Of a stretch of DNA of 64,000 nt, positions 8,801-18,017 are shown piece after piece; positions within the stretch are counted from its first letter, which is position 1; each line of letters starts with the position of its first letter. This DNA is from an uncultured Pelagibacteraceae bacterium (GTDB lineage Bacteria > Pseudomonadota > Alphaproteobacteria > Pelagibacterales > AG-422-B15): NCBI GenBank assembly GCA_902517885.1, contig CABYDZ010000004.1, forward strand, positions 62,001-126,000, given 5' to 3'. The position numbers and the translations under genes were made by a program. The notes under the pieces were generated by a model. It had not been told where the DNA came from, made no database searches, and saw only the letters and a program-made list of their open reading frames with translations.

Positions 8801-9913
8801 ATGACCACTTATCTTGAGTTTGAAAAACCAATTGAAGTACTCGATAGTAAGATAGTTGAATTAAAAAGTCTGAATGACAGCGCTCCATCTGAGGATATGC
8901 TAGACAAGATCTCTAAAGTTGAGTTAGAGATTAGTGATACTTATAAAAAAATATACTCAAATATAAGTCCGTGGCAAAGAACACTTGTTGCCAGGCATCC
9001 AGATAGGCCAAAAACAAAGCAGTACATAGAACACTTAATTGAGGATTTTTTTCCTTTATCAGGTGATAGAGCATTTTCAGATGACAAGGCGATTATAGGT
9101 GGATTTGGAAAATTCAGGGGAAAATCGGTTTTGGTTATTGGTCATGAAAAGGGTCATGATACGACTTCTCGTATAGAGCATAATTTTGGTATGCCAAGAC
9201 CTGAAGGTTATAGAAAAGCCCAACGTTTAATGAAACTTGCTGAAGAGTTTGATATTCCTGTTATTTCATTTGTGGATACACCTGGCGCTTATCCAGGAGT
9301 GGGAGCGGAACAACGAGGACAGTCTGAAGCAATTGCGAAAACTACAGAATGCTGCTTATCACTAGGAGTGCCTATTGTAGCGGTAATTATAGGAGAAGGA
9401 GGTTCTGGAGGAGCGGTTGCAATAGGAACGGGCAATACCGTTTTGATGCTTGAAAATTCAATATATTCTGTAATCTCACCTGAAGGCTGTTCCTCAATTT
9501 TATGGAAGGATAACTCAAAAACTGTTGAGGCTGCATCAGCACTTAAACTTACCGCTAATGATATGTTGAAAATAGATGTGATTGACAAAATAATTCAGGA
9601 ACCTTCAGGCGGAGCCCATAGGAATCGGCTCATCGCAATGAACAATGTTGGCGATCAAATAGAAGAGTATCTTAATATTTTATCAAACCAGCATGGAAAT
9701 GATCTAAAACACGCAAGACAAGAAAGATATTTGCAGATTGGGCGATCAGGTCTATTTAGCGATACACTTACTACAGCAAATTCTGTGCTTGATGAAAAGT
9801 ATGGAAAGGCGAGTGATAGGAAAAAATTCAAAAATAGTACTTTTTTCAGAGCAATTGCTGCTTTTGCAATTACTATTTTTTCAGTAGGATTAGCTTACTA
9901 CTTATTTAGCTAA
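8801..9913 (+). CDS. accA: Acetyl-CoA carboxylase carboxyltransferase subunit alpha with C-terminal membrane tail
   Basis: Alpha subunit of the carboxyltransferase that makes malonyl-CoA for fatty-acid synthesis. The canonical domain runs to about residue 318, with 'HPDRPKTKQYIEHL', 'GHEKGHDT', 'DTPGAYPGVGAEQRGQSEAIA' and 'GEGGSGGAVAIG'. Unusually the protein is 370 aa: about 50 extra residues end in a roughly 21-residue hydrophobic stretch ('FFRAIAAFAITIFSVGLAYY') three residues from the stop. That is a candidate tail anchor. The gene shares its last 8 bp with convergent secA through the palindrome TTAGCTAA, so both proteins end in Ser-stop. Confidence 0.95.
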   Translation: MTTYLEFEKPIEVLDSKIVELKSLNDSAPSEDMLDKISKVELEISDTYKKIYSNISPWQRTLVARHPDRPKTKQYIEHLIEDFFPLSGDRAFSDDKAIIGGFGKFRGKSVLVIGHEKGHDTTSRIEHNFGMPRPEGYRKAQRLMKLAEEFDIPVISFVDTPGAYPGVGAEQRGQSEAIAKTTECCLSLGVPIVAVIIGEGGSGGAVAIGTGNTVLMLENSIYSVISPEGCSSILWKDNSKTVEAASALKLTANDMLKIDVIDKIIQEPSGGAHRNRLIAMNNVGDQIEEYLNILSNQHGNDLKHARQERYLQIGRSGLFSDTLTTANSVLDEKYGKASDRKKFKNSTFFRAIAAFAITIFSVGLAYYLFS

Positions 9914-12515
9914 TATTTCCGTGACAGTGTTTATATTTTTTTCCAGATCCACATGGACAAGGAGAGTTCCTTGATATTTTTTTGTCTTTTTTGATAGGTT
10001 CACTTGATGATTGTTCAACTTCGTCATTATTATTGTCAATATTGAGATTAGTATTCTCACGTATTCGCATCCGAGAGAAAATCTTTGTTACATCTGTTTT
10101 CAGACTATTGATTAATCCTTCAAATAAACTAAAAGCTTCATTCTTATATTCATTAAGGGGGTCTCTTTGCCCATATCCTCTAAGACCTATTGTTGATCGT
10201 AATTGCTCTAAATTATTTATATGATCCTTCCATTTATCATCTAGGATTTTAAGAAGAACCATCTTCTCCGCAGCATTAATTTTTTCCTTTGAATGATTTT
10301 GAGCTCTGGCGATTGAAATATCATCTATAATTTTATAAATCTTATCTTTTAATCCTTGATGATCGATCTCTTCCTCTTCTATTATTTTCTTTAGATTAAA
10401 ATCTTGAGAGAAATACTGAGTAATTTCCTTACTTAATTCATCGATATTCCATTGATCTATGTATGCTTTTTCAGGAGCGTATTGATTTATAATATCATCA
10501 GCGACATCGTATTGCATGTCTTTTGCAATTTCAGATATATCATCAGCATTCATCAATTCCAGCCTTTGATCAAATATTGTTTTTCTTTGATCATTTAAAA
10601 CGTCATCAAATTTCAATAATGTTTTCCTAATATCAAAATTACGACCCTCAACTTTTTTTTGCGCTCTTTCAAGAGCTTTTGATATCCAAGCATGTTGGAT
10701 TGATTCACCTTCTTTAAGACCCAGACTTTTTAGAACACTGTCAATTCGTTCAGAACCAAAAATTCTCATCAAATCATCTTCTAAACTAATAAAAAATTTA
10801 GTTTCACCTGGATCTCCTTGTCTTCCAGATCTACCTCTAAGTTGATTGTCTATTCTTCTACTTTCGTGCCTTTCACTTCCAATCACATATAAACCACCAG
10901 CGTTTATCACACTTTTATTTTGCAAGTAAATTTTATTTTTTAATTCATCAGAACCTTCATGATCTTTCATTTGCTTTTTATTAAATTCAAAGTTTCCACC
11001 CAGTTGAATATCTGTCCCTCTTCCAGCCATATTTGTTGCTATCGTCACTGCACCTGGCTCTCCAGCATTAGCAATTATTTTTGCCTCTGATTCATGTTGC
11101 TTTGCATTAAGAACTTCGTGATTAATTTTGGCATTTTTTAATTTTTTTGATATTTTTTCTGATTTATCAATACTAGTTGTTCCAATCAGAACAGGCTGAT
11201 TTTTCTTACTACATTCAACAACTTGTTTTATGATTGCATCATATTTTTCTTCCGAGGTACGGTAGATCTCATCTTCATTATCTTTTCTTACAATGGGTGT
11301 ATTTGTAGGGACCGCAAAAACTGGCAAATTATATATATCTGCAAATTCTTCTGCTTCAGTAAGAGCAGTTCCAGTCATCCCTGATATTTTTTTATAAAGT
11401 CTAAAATAGTTTTGATATGTTATAGAGGCTAGGGTCTGGCTCTCATTTTGTACCTTAACATTTTCTTTTGCTTCTATTGCTTGATGCAAACCATCGCCAT
11501 ACCTTCTTCCTTCCATTGTTCTACCCGTGAACTCATCAACAATGATTACACTTCCAGATTTAACAATATAATCTCTATCTTTTTCAAATAATTTATTTGC
11601 CCTCAATGCTTGATTAATATGGTGAACTACTGAAACATTTGATACGTCATAAAGCGTACCCTCAGTTATAATATTTTTTTCCTTTAAAATTTTTTCTGCC
11701 TTATCATTTCCTTTATCTGTAAGTGTCCCTGTTTTTGTCTTTTCATCAATTTCGTAATCTTCTGGGTCTAGGAAAGGAATAATCTTGTTTACAGAATTAT
11801 AGAGTGTTGTTTTATCTTCAACAGCTCCAGAAATTACTAAGGGTGTTCGTGATTCATCTATAAGAATGCTATCAACCTCGTCAACAATGCAGAAATTATG
11901 AGATCTCTGTACCATATTTTTTTTAAGCACTCTTAGGTTATCCCTTAAATAATCAAAACCAAATTCGTTATTTGTTCCATACGTAATGTCACAGTTGTAT
12001 TGTTTTTGTCTTTCCTCAACTCCGGTCACATCGTTTGTGAGGCATCCAACAGTTAGCCCAAGATATTTGAATACATTACCCATCCACTCGGAGTCTCTTC
12101 TTGCAAGATAGTCATTTACAGTAACTATATGCACACCTTCATCAGTTAGTGAGTTAAGAAATGCAGCAAGTGTAGATACAAGTGTTTTACCCTCGCCTGT
12201 TTTCATCTCAGCTATACCACCGTTATGAAGAATCATCCCCCCAATTAACTGAACATTAAAATGTCTTTGCCCAAGTGTTCTTTTTGCTGCTTCTCGAACG
12301 ATAGCGAAAGCTTCAAGAATAAATTTATCAATACTTGCCCCATCTTTGATTTCAGCTTTAATCTTTTCGATATGAGTTATTAAGTCCTCTTGAGTTTTCT
12401 TTTCAAATACTGGTTCAAGTGCGTCAATATCTTTGGCAATTTTCGAAAACTCACCAATTTTTTTCTTATCATTCCCGCTAAAAAGTGAATTTATTATTGA
12501 ATTTAGATTAAACAT
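9906..12515 (-). CDS. secA: Protein translocase ATPase SecA
   Basis: Motor ATPase that drives preprotein export through SecYEG. The 869-aa protein has Walker A 'MKTGEGKT' at 104-111, the DEAD-type 'CIVDEVDSILIDE' near 208, 'GRAGRGTD'-type motif as 'NMAGRGTDIQLGG', and helicase motif VI 'QLRGRSGRQGDPG'. It ends with a SEC-C zinc-binding tail 'NSPCPCGSGKKYKHCHG', which binds SecB or ribosomes. Full length for an alphaproteobacterial SecA. It is divergent from argJ across 101 bp and convergent with accA (8-bp overlap). Confidence 0.98.
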   Translation of the reverse strand: MFNLNSIINSLFSGNDKKKIGEFSKIAKDIDALEPVFEKKTQEDLITHIEKIKAEIKDGASIDKFILEAFAIVREAAKRTLGQRHFNVQLIGGMILHNGGIAEMKTGEGKTLVSTLAAFLNSLTDEGVHIVTVNDYLARRDSEWMGNVFKYLGLTVGCLTNDVTGVEERQKQYNCDITYGTNNEFGFDYLRDNLRVLKKNMVQRSHNFCIVDEVDSILIDESRTPLVISGAVEDKTTLYNSVNKIIPFLDPEDYEIDEKTKTGTLTDKGNDKAEKILKEKNIITEGTLYDVSNVSVVHHINQALRANKLFEKDRDYIVKSGSVIIVDEFTGRTMEGRRYGDGLHQAIEAKENVKVQNESQTLASITYQNYFRLYKKISGMTGTALTEAEEFADIYNLPVFAVPTNTPIVRKDNEDEIYRTSEEKYDAIIKQVVECSKKNQPVLIGTTSIDKSEKISKKLKNAKINHEVLNAKQHESEAKIIANAGEPGAVTIATNMAGRGTDIQLGGNFEFNKKQMKDHEGSDELKNKIYLQNKSVINAGGLYVIGSERHESRRIDNQLRGRSGRQGDPGETKFFISLEDDLMRIFGSERIDSVLKSLGLKEGESIQHAWISKALERAQKKVEGRNFDIRKTLLKFDDVLNDQRKTIFDQRLELMNADDISEIAKDMQYDVADDIINQYAPEKAYIDQWNIDELSKEITQYFSQDFNLKKIIEEEEIDHQGLKDKIYKIIDDISIARAQNHSKEKINAAEKMVLLKILDDKWKDHINNLEQLRSTIGLRGYGQRDPLNEYKNEAFSLFEGLINSLKTDVTKIFSRMRIRENTNLNIDNNNDEVEQSSSEPIKKDKKISRNSPCPCGSGKKYKHCHGNIS

Positions 12516-12616
12516 GTAAGTTGATATTGTTATTTTCTATTTAATTACAAGCTTTTATACATTAAATACTAACTTCAATTAAGTTAAAATTAGTATTATT
12601 AATTAAAGAGATAATA

Positions 12617-13852
12617 GTGAGACAAAAATACAGAAAATCACCACTTGCACCAAAAAAGGCAAACAAGGTTTCAAGTATTCAAGGCATAGAACTTTATACC
12701 TACTGTGCCAATCTTTACGATAAATCTAGAAACGATGTAGCAATTTTTATTTTTAAAGAAAAAGGTTCTATAGCTGAAGTGTTTACTCAGTCTTCTATGA
12801 GATCCTGTACTCTTGACTGGAATGAAAAAGCACTTAAAAAAAAAGAGGTGCAAGCAATAATAATTAATTCTGGAAATGCAAATACGTTTACAGGAAAGAA
12901 AGGTCATCAGTCTTTAATAAAGATAAGCGAACTTGTTTCAAATATGTTTAATCTTTCAAAAAGTAAAATATTTTTTGCATCTACGGGTGTCATAGGAGAA
13001 GAATTTCCTGAACAAAAAATAATAAATGCGATAAGAAAAAATAAAATTAAAAACAATAATTGGATGGATGCAGCAAAAGCCATAATGACAACAGATACTT
13101 TTCCAAAAGCTATTTCATCAAAGACTAAAGTTGATAATAAAGTAGTAACAATTACAGGAATTACCAAAGGATCCGGAATGATCGAGCCAAATATGGCAAC
13201 CATGTTAGGATTTATATTTATTGATTTAGAAATTCCTCAGAAAATTTTACAAGCTTTATTAAAACAACTCAATGCCAAGTCATTCAATAGAATTTCTGTT
13301 GATGGCGATGAGTCTACGAATGATACAGTTATACTTGCAAGCTCGAATAAAATTAAACTTAAAAACAAAATTAATTCTATAAATGATAAAAGAATAAATA
13401 GCTTGAAAATCTCTTTATATAAAGTGTTTAGCTCTTTATCGGAACAAATCGTTAGAGATGGTGAGGGAGCAACTAAATTAATCAAAATTAAAGTGAAGAA
13501 AGCTAAGAACATTTTGCAGGCTGAGAAAATTGCAAGATCTATCGCAAATTCAAATCTTTTTAAAACTGCGATTTATGGAGAAGATGCTAATTGGGGAAGA
13601 ATAATCATGGCAATTGGCAAATCATATGAAAAAATCAATCAAAGCAAATTAAAGATTTACTTTGGTAACTACTTAGTAGCAATGAATGGAAAAGCTAATA
13701 CTAAAATAAATAATTCTGATATTAAGAAGTACTTAGGACAAAAAGAGGTTAAAATACAAATTGATCTCGCAATAGGAAATTCACACGCTGATATTTTAAC
13801 ATGTGATTTGTCGCACAAATATATAGATATAAATGCTTCATATAAGTCATGA
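12617..13852 (+). CDS. argJ: Bifunctional glutamate N-acetyltransferase / amino-acid acetyltransferase
   Basis: Ornithine acetyltransferase, making N-acetylglutamate and recycling the acetyl group in arginine synthesis. The 411-aa precursor contains the autocleavage site with nucleophile T195 in 'PNMATMLGF' (191-199), the oxyanion region 'ASTGVIGE' (121-128), and 'GDESTND' in the beta chain. The start is a GTG at 12617, with AAAGAG about 8 bp upstream as ribosome binding site. The stop overlaps the following mutT start (ATGA), so the pair forms an operon as in other Alphaproteobacteria. Confidence 0.96.
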   Translation: MRQKYRKSPLAPKKANKVSSIQGIELYTYCANLYDKSRNDVAIFIFKEKGSIAEVFTQSSMRSCTLDWNEKALKKKEVQAIIINSGNANTFTGKKGHQSLIKISELVSNMFNLSKSKIFFASTGVIGEEFPEQKIINAIRKNKIKNNNWMDAAKAIMTTDTFPKAISSKTKVDNKVVTITGITKGSGMIEPNMATMLGFIFIDLEIPQKILQALLKQLNAKSFNRISVDGDESTNDTVILASSNKIKLKNKINSINDKRINSLKISLYKVFSSLSEQIVRDGEGATKLIKIKVKKAKNILQAEKIARSIANSNLFKTAIYGEDANWGRIIMAIGKSYEKINQSKLKIYFGNYLVAMNGKANTKINNSDIKKYLGQKEVKIQIDLAIGNSHADILTCDLSHKYIDINASYKS

Positions 13853-14241
13853 ATCTGGTTTTTTGCTCTTCAGCAGTCATTAGAAATAAAAAAGACCAAA
13901 TTCTAATCATGAGTCGAAAAAATAAAAAAACATTCAGAAATTGTTGGGAGTTTCCTGGAGGAAAATTATCTAATTTCGAAGATTATTTTGAAGCCTTAAT
14001 AAGAGAATTGAAAGAGGAATTAGGAATTGATATCGCTAAAAATAAGTTAAAGAATTATATCTTTACTAGGCATCAGTATCGAGCTTTCTTGTTAATGATG
14101 TATACATTTGAGGTTAAACACTGGTCAGGTCAAATTGAAAATAAAGATAATGAAACATTAAGATGGGTTTCAATTAAAGAGATAAAAAAAATAAAATTAT
14201 TGCCTGCGAATACCAAAGTTATTAATTATTTTTTAAAATAA
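13849..14241 (+). CDS. mutT: MutT-like 8-oxo-dGTP diphosphatase (Nudix)
   Basis: A 130-aa Nudix hydrolase that sanitises oxidised nucleotides such as 8-oxo-dGTP. The Nudix box is intact, GGKLSNFEDYFEALIRELKE followed by ELGI at about 39-62, matching G-x5-E-x7-REUxEExGU. Translationally coupled to argJ by a 4-bp ATGA overlap; argJ-mutT pairing is a known alphaproteobacterial arrangement. The last 16 bp overlap a convergent small gene. Length fits MutT (about 130 aa). Confidence 0.93.
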   Translation: MNLVFCSSAVIRNKKDQILIMSRKNKKTFRNCWEFPGGKLSNFEDYFEALIRELKEELGIDIAKNKLKNYIFTRHQYRAFLLMMYTFEVKHWSGQIENKDNETLRWVSIKEIKKIKLLPANTKVINYFLK

Positions 14242-14570
14242 CAACCAGTGTCCTCAGTGAAAACAGAAACTATATTATACTCTCCATATTCAATTGAAAT
14301 TTCTTTCCCCACCTCATCTTTATTGTAACCCAATAGTTTAATTTGACTGTACAATTCATCGTCTGAAATTGATGCAGTTATAACACGATCATATGCTTCA
14401 TCGCAATAATCACTTTTCATCTCTGATATAAAGAAACAAACACAATAGTGTTTTGCTGAAGCATTTAAACCAATGAGAGTTTCATCAGACTTGGCTGTAC
14501 TAATATTTATAAAAAAAAATGATGTAAATATTATTAATGTGTTATAAATATTCCGTGACATCTTATGCAT
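14226..14570 (-). CDS. Small secreted cysteine-containing protein, unknown
   Basis: A 114-aa predicted protein with a Sec-type signal peptide (hydrophobic residues about 10-24, cleavage near 'STAKS'). The mature part of about 88 aa holds four cysteines (CVC, YC, CYF contexts), compatible with two disulfides. No family recognised. Its start ATG shares the palindrome ATGCAT (14565-14570) with the divergent hydrolase gene; a second in-frame ATG at 14559-14561 would avoid that overlap. Its 3' end overlaps mutT by 16 bp. The signal peptide and tight packing argue for a real gene, but confidence is moderate. Confidence 0.6.
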   Translation of the reverse strand: MHKMSRNIYNTLIIFTSFFFINISTAKSDETLIGLNASAKHYCVCFFISEMKSDYCDEAYDRVITASISDDELYSQIKLLGYNKDEVGKEISIEYGEYNIVSVFTEDTGCYFKK

Positions 14571-15668
14571 AAAATTATTAAATTTATTACGTATTTATCC
14601 TTTATTTTTATTTGGGTCAATCCATCATTAGCTATTATTAATCAGTTACCACAAAATGACGCAGTCGAATGGCCAACAAATACATGGCCAGAAAATTTAA
14701 AAGAAATTGACGACGAGGGGTTTAGTGCAATTATTAATTATACTTTTTCTGATAATTCTCATGATGAATTAGGGCGCACGAATGCGCTTTTAATTATTCA
14801 AGATGGAAGTATTGTTTATGAGAAGTACAATTCTCCTATTACAAAAGATACTAAGCTTGTCTCCTATTCAATGGCAAAAAGCTATATTGGCTTATTGACT
14901 GGAATGATGATTGATAGGGGAATCATTTTATCAAAAGATGAAACAAATCTCCTACCAAGCTGGGATGACAATAGAAAACATATTTCTATAGGACATATGC
15001 TTAATATGCAGTCAGGGCTGGACTATGTTGAGGAGTATGATTTAGGTGGAAGGTCAGATACATTAGAAATGTTATTTGGGCAGGGACGATTTGATCAAGC
15101 TGCGTTTGCATCTTCCATGAAACTAAAAACTCCTCTACCAGGTATGAAATATAATTACTCGACGGGAGAAACTAATATTCTTAGCCAAATAATAAAGACA
15201 AGGCTTGAAGTTCAAGGAATCGACTATTTAGATTTCATCAAAGGTAATCTTGTTGAAAAAATAGGTATAAAAAATTCTATTTTCGAATTTGATAACTCTG
15301 GAACTTTCATTGGTGGTAGCTCCATATTTGCAAACGCACGAGATTATGCAAGATTTGGATATTTATATTTAAGAGATGGAGTATGGGATGGCGAGAGAAT
15401 TGTGTCAAAAGAATGGATTGATGACACAAGAACTCCAGCTAAAAACTCCTACCAGTTGTATAGTAATCAATTTTGGATGCCTTATCCAGCATTTACACGG
15501 GGACTTCCAAAGGATACTTATTATGCCGCTGGATTTGGGGGGCAGTACATATTGATCATCCCATCTAAGGATATGATAGTTGTTAGATTAGGTGAAACTT
15601 ATGTTGAAGATGATAAAGTATTAGAAAATATTTCTGAAATCATAAATTATTTTGATGATAGGATCTAA
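14565..15668 (+). CDS. Secreted serine hydrolase, class C beta-lactamase-like
   Basis: A 367-aa periplasmic hydrolase with signal peptide (about 1-23). The catalytic SxxK motif is S102-M-A-K105, the YxS/N-type motif is in 'YNYSTGE' near 196, and 'AAGFGGQYI' near 322 replaces the KTG/HxG motif. Overall it resembles 6-aminohexanoate-dimer hydrolase and EstB-type esterases rather than true cephalosporinases. Substrate is unknown; peptide, ester or amide hydrolysis in the periplasm is likely. It is followed after 5 bp by grxC. Confidence 0.88.
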   Translation: MHKIIKFITYLSFIFIWVNPSLAIINQLPQNDAVEWPTNTWPENLKEIDDEGFSAIINYTFSDNSHDELGRTNALLIIQDGSIVYEKYNSPITKDTKLVSYSMAKSYIGLLTGMMIDRGIILSKDETNLLPSWDDNRKHISIGHMLNMQSGLDYVEEYDLGGRSDTLEMLFGQGRFDQAAFASSMKLKTPLPGMKYNYSTGETNILSQIIKTRLEVQGIDYLDFIKGNLVEKIGIKNSIFEFDNSGTFIGGSSIFANARDYARFGYLYLRDGVWDGERIVSKEWIDDTRTPAKNSYQLYSNQFWMPYPAFTRGLPKDTYYAAGFGGQYILIIPSKDMIVVRLGETYVEDDKVLENISEIINYFDDRI

Positions 15669-15673
15669 TTTTT

Positions 15674-15934
15674 ATGAGTGACCAAATAATTATTTATTCA
15701 TCGTACAATTGTGGATATTGTGACTTAGCTAAAAAACTCCTTGATCAAAAACAAATAAAGTATCAGGAAATTAACATTCAAGACGACCCCTCCCAAAGAG
15801 ACATTATGTTAGAGAGAGCTAATGGAAAAAGAACTGTTCCACAAATTTTTTTTAAAAACCTGCATATCGGTGGATTTGAAGAATTAAAAAAACTTGACGT
15901 AAGTGGTAAGCTTGACAGTATTTTAGATGGGTAA
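15674..15934 (+). CDS. grxC: Glutaredoxin 3
   Basis: An 86-aa dithiol glutaredoxin with active site C13-G-Y-C16, the cis-proline motif 'RTVPQIFF' near 54-61 and the glutathione-binding 'IGGFEEL' near 65-71. It reduces disulfides with glutathione in the cytosol. Its 3' end overlaps the nitrilase-family gene by 8 bp; the grxC-nit-DUF1178-(ubiG) neighbourhood is conserved in Alphaproteobacteria. Length is normal. Confidence 0.95.
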   Translation: MSDQIIIYSSYNCGYCDLAKKLLDQKQIKYQEINIQDDPSQRDIMLERANGKRTVPQIFFKNLHIGGFEELKKLDVSGKLDSILDG

Positions 15935-16754
15935 AAGATTCAAAGTAGCCTGCGTCCAATTAAATTCAGGTCAATCAGTAAAAAAAAATCTAGATCAAAC
16001 ACTCAATTATTTAACAAGAGCTGTAAAGCTTGATGCAAATTTAATTTTAACACCCGAAATCACTAATATTGTTTCTTTAAATCAAAAGCATTTACTGAAA
16101 GAAACTTACCCTGAAAAAAACGATCCATTTTTGAAAAAAATAAAAGAATTTGCAAAGAACAATTCTGTTTGGGTTGTTTTAGGATCTATCATTGTGAAAG
16201 ATAAAAATGAAAGTCTTTTCAATCGATCTTACTTAATCAGCAATAAAGGTGTAATAATTTCAAAATATGACAAGATTCATATGTTCGATGCCATCATCTC
16301 CTCTAAAGAATTTTATAAGGAGTCTTCTATTTTTACTGCTGGGAAAAAAGTAAAGATAGGTCAGACACCGTGGGGCAAAGTGGGGCTTTCAATTTGCTAT
16401 GATATGAGGTTTCCAGAATTGTATAGAAGTCAAGTTGCTGGAGGCGCTAAAATAATTTCAATTCCTTCCGCATTCACTGTTACTACTGGAAAAGCTCACT
16501 GGCACACATTATTAAAAGCACGAGCTATTGAAAGCGGATGTTATGTATTCGCACCTGCTCAATGTGGTCAAAATACTCCTAAAAGAAAAACATATGGTCA
16601 TAGCCTCATAGTCTCACCATATGGCAAAATCCTAAAAGAAAAAATGAGTGGAACTGGAATAATTACCTGTAAAATTAATATGGATGAAGTTGATAATATT
16701 AGAAAAAATATGCCAAGTTACCAATCAAAACTATTGAAAAGAACTATTTCGTAA
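15927..16754 (+). CDS. Carbon-nitrogen hydrolase (nitrilase superfamily, Nit1/YbeM-like)
   Basis: A 275-aa omega-amidase/Nit-like hydrolase. The catalytic triad is visible: E44 in 'LTPEIT', K116 in 'KYDKIHMFD' and C157 in 'LSICYDMRFPELYR'. Nit1-type enzymes hydrolyse deaminated glutathione, which fits its overlap with grxC upstream. DUF1178 follows after 13 bp. The exact substrate cannot be read from sequence, but the genomic link with glutathione redox and the 'YDMRFPELYR' motif favour the Nit1 branch. Confidence 0.9.
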   Translation: MGKRFKVACVQLNSGQSVKKNLDQTLNYLTRAVKLDANLILTPEITNIVSLNQKHLLKETYPEKNDPFLKKIKEFAKNNSVWVVLGSIIVKDKNESLFNRSYLISNKGVIISKYDKIHMFDAIISSKEFYKESSIFTAGKKVKIGQTPWGKVGLSICYDMRFPELYRSQVAGGAKIISIPSAFTVTTGKAHWHTLLKARAIESGCYVFAPAQCGQNTPKRKTYGHSLIVSPYGKILKEKMSGTGIITCKINMDEVDNIRKNMPSYQSKLLKRTIS

Positions 16755-16767
16755 CAATATATTAGGC

Positions 16768-17184
16768 ATGATCGTATTTAATTTAATGTGCAAAGATTGT
16801 TCTTCTGAATTTGAAGGGTGGTTTTCTAATTCAAAATCCTGCGACACTCAGATTAAACAAAAATTAGTTGAGTGTGTAATTTGTAATTCCTCTAATATAG
16901 AAAAAACACTTTCTAAGCCGAATGTATCTGTCAATAAGGGTAAGGATAAGTCATCAGAAAAGGTTCTGCGAGAATTAAAAAATAAAATTAAGGATGTAAA
17001 AAAATTCATTGAAAAAAATTGCGATTATGTAGGTGATAATTTTGCTTATGAAGCAAGGAAAATATACTATGGCAAGAAAGACAAAAAACCTATTTACGGC
17101 AAGGCTACCAAAGAAGATGTTGTAAAGCTAAATGATGAGGGTATTGAAGTTGCATCGATACCTTGGGTTGAAGAGGAGAATTAA
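16768..17184 (+). CDS. DUF1178 family protein
   Basis: A 138-aa cytosolic protein of the uncharacterised DUF1178 family. The N-terminus has two Cys pairs ('LMCKDCSSEFEGWF' and 'VECVICNSSNIEKTLSKP'), a rubredoxin/FmdB-like zinc ribbon pattern. The C-terminus has the family signature 'PIYGKATKEDVVKLNDEGIE' region followed by 'PWV'. It ends the grxC-nitrilase-DUF1178 operon. Its stop overlaps that of convergent ubiG through TTAA (4 bp). Function is unknown in the family. Confidence 0.9.
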   Translation: MIVFNLMCKDCSSEFEGWFSNSKSCDTQIKQKLVECVICNSSNIEKTLSKPNVSVNKGKDKSSEKVLRELKNKIKDVKKFIEKNCDYVGDNFAYEARKIYYGKKDKKPIYGKATKEDVVKLNDEGIEVASIPWVEEEN

Positions 17185-17912
17185 ATTTTTTTACCAGCTA
17201 CCATATAATTAGCGTTCATATTTTGAGACTTGTACCATGTATCGCCTAAAGGATTATAATTAACTCCCGCACTTCCAATAACATCAAATTTGTTTTGAAT
17301 AAGGAAAGAATAAATTTCTTCGGGTGTTAAGAACTTATTCCAATTATGAGTGCCCTTCGGAAGAAATCCTAATATATATTCAGCTGTAAATTTAGCGAAC
17401 ACCAAAGAAAATAATGTTTTATTAATTGTTGCAATAAACATCAATCCATTATTGTTTACTAGATTGCAACTTTGATTAATAAATTCTTTCGGATTATTGA
17501 CATGTTCAATAACTTCTAAATTTAATATTACATCATATTGATTTTTTTTGGGTAGCTCTTCAACAGTACTCATAATATAGTTAATGTCTAATCCACTCTC
17601 TTCAGCATGAATTTTTGCTGTAAGACAGTTTTTTTCTAATGCATCAATTCCAGTTACCTTGGCACCTAGTCTGGCTAGTGGTTCGCACATTAATCCACCA
17701 CCACAGCCTATATCCAAAATTGATAAATCTTTAAGTGGTTTATCTTTTTCTGAATTTATTGAAAAATGATCTTTTATAGTTTGAATTATATAAGAGAGAC
17801 GAACAGGGTTAAATTTGTGTAAAGTTTTGAATTTACCATCGTGCTTCCACCACTCTTTTGAGAGACTTCTGAATTTCTCAATTTCAGTCTTATCAATTGA
17901 ATTTATATCCAT
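17181..17912 (-). CDS. ubiG: Ubiquinone biosynthesis O-methyltransferase UbiG
   Basis: SAM-dependent methyltransferase performing both O-methylations of ubiquinone synthesis. The 243-aa protein has the UbiG N-terminal 'FRSLSKEWWKHDGKFKTLHKFNPVR' region, SAM motif I 'ILDIGCGGGLMCEPLARLGA' near 74-93 and post-motif 'EVIEHV' near 138. C-terminal 'GTHNWNKFLTPEEI' is typical of UbiG. It is divergent from lysC over 105 bp, the usual alphaproteobacterial arrangement. Confidence 0.95.
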   Translation of the reverse strand: MDINSIDKTEIEKFRSLSKEWWKHDGKFKTLHKFNPVRLSYIIQTIKDHFSINSEKDKPLKDLSILDIGCGGGLMCEPLARLGAKVTGIDALEKNCLTAKIHAEESGLDINYIMSTVEELPKKNQYDVILNLEVIEHVNNPKEFINQSCNLVNNNGLMFIATINKTLFSLVFAKFTAEYILGFLPKGTHNWNKFLTPEEIYSFLIQNKFDVIGSAGVNYNPLGDTWYKSQNMNANYMVAGKKI

Positions 17913-18017
17913 AATACAATGTCTTAAGTAGTACTTGATTTAACTGAGGTTATACAGTACTTCTTATTTTTAATTCTTTAAAATATCACGATAAACTATT
18001 TAGTTACGATATAGAAA

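Noticed and set aside
14565..15668. Beta-lactamase-fold protein as an antibiotic-resistance gene
   Set aside because: SxxK is present, but the other motifs fit esterase/amidase relatives rather than AmpC enzymes.
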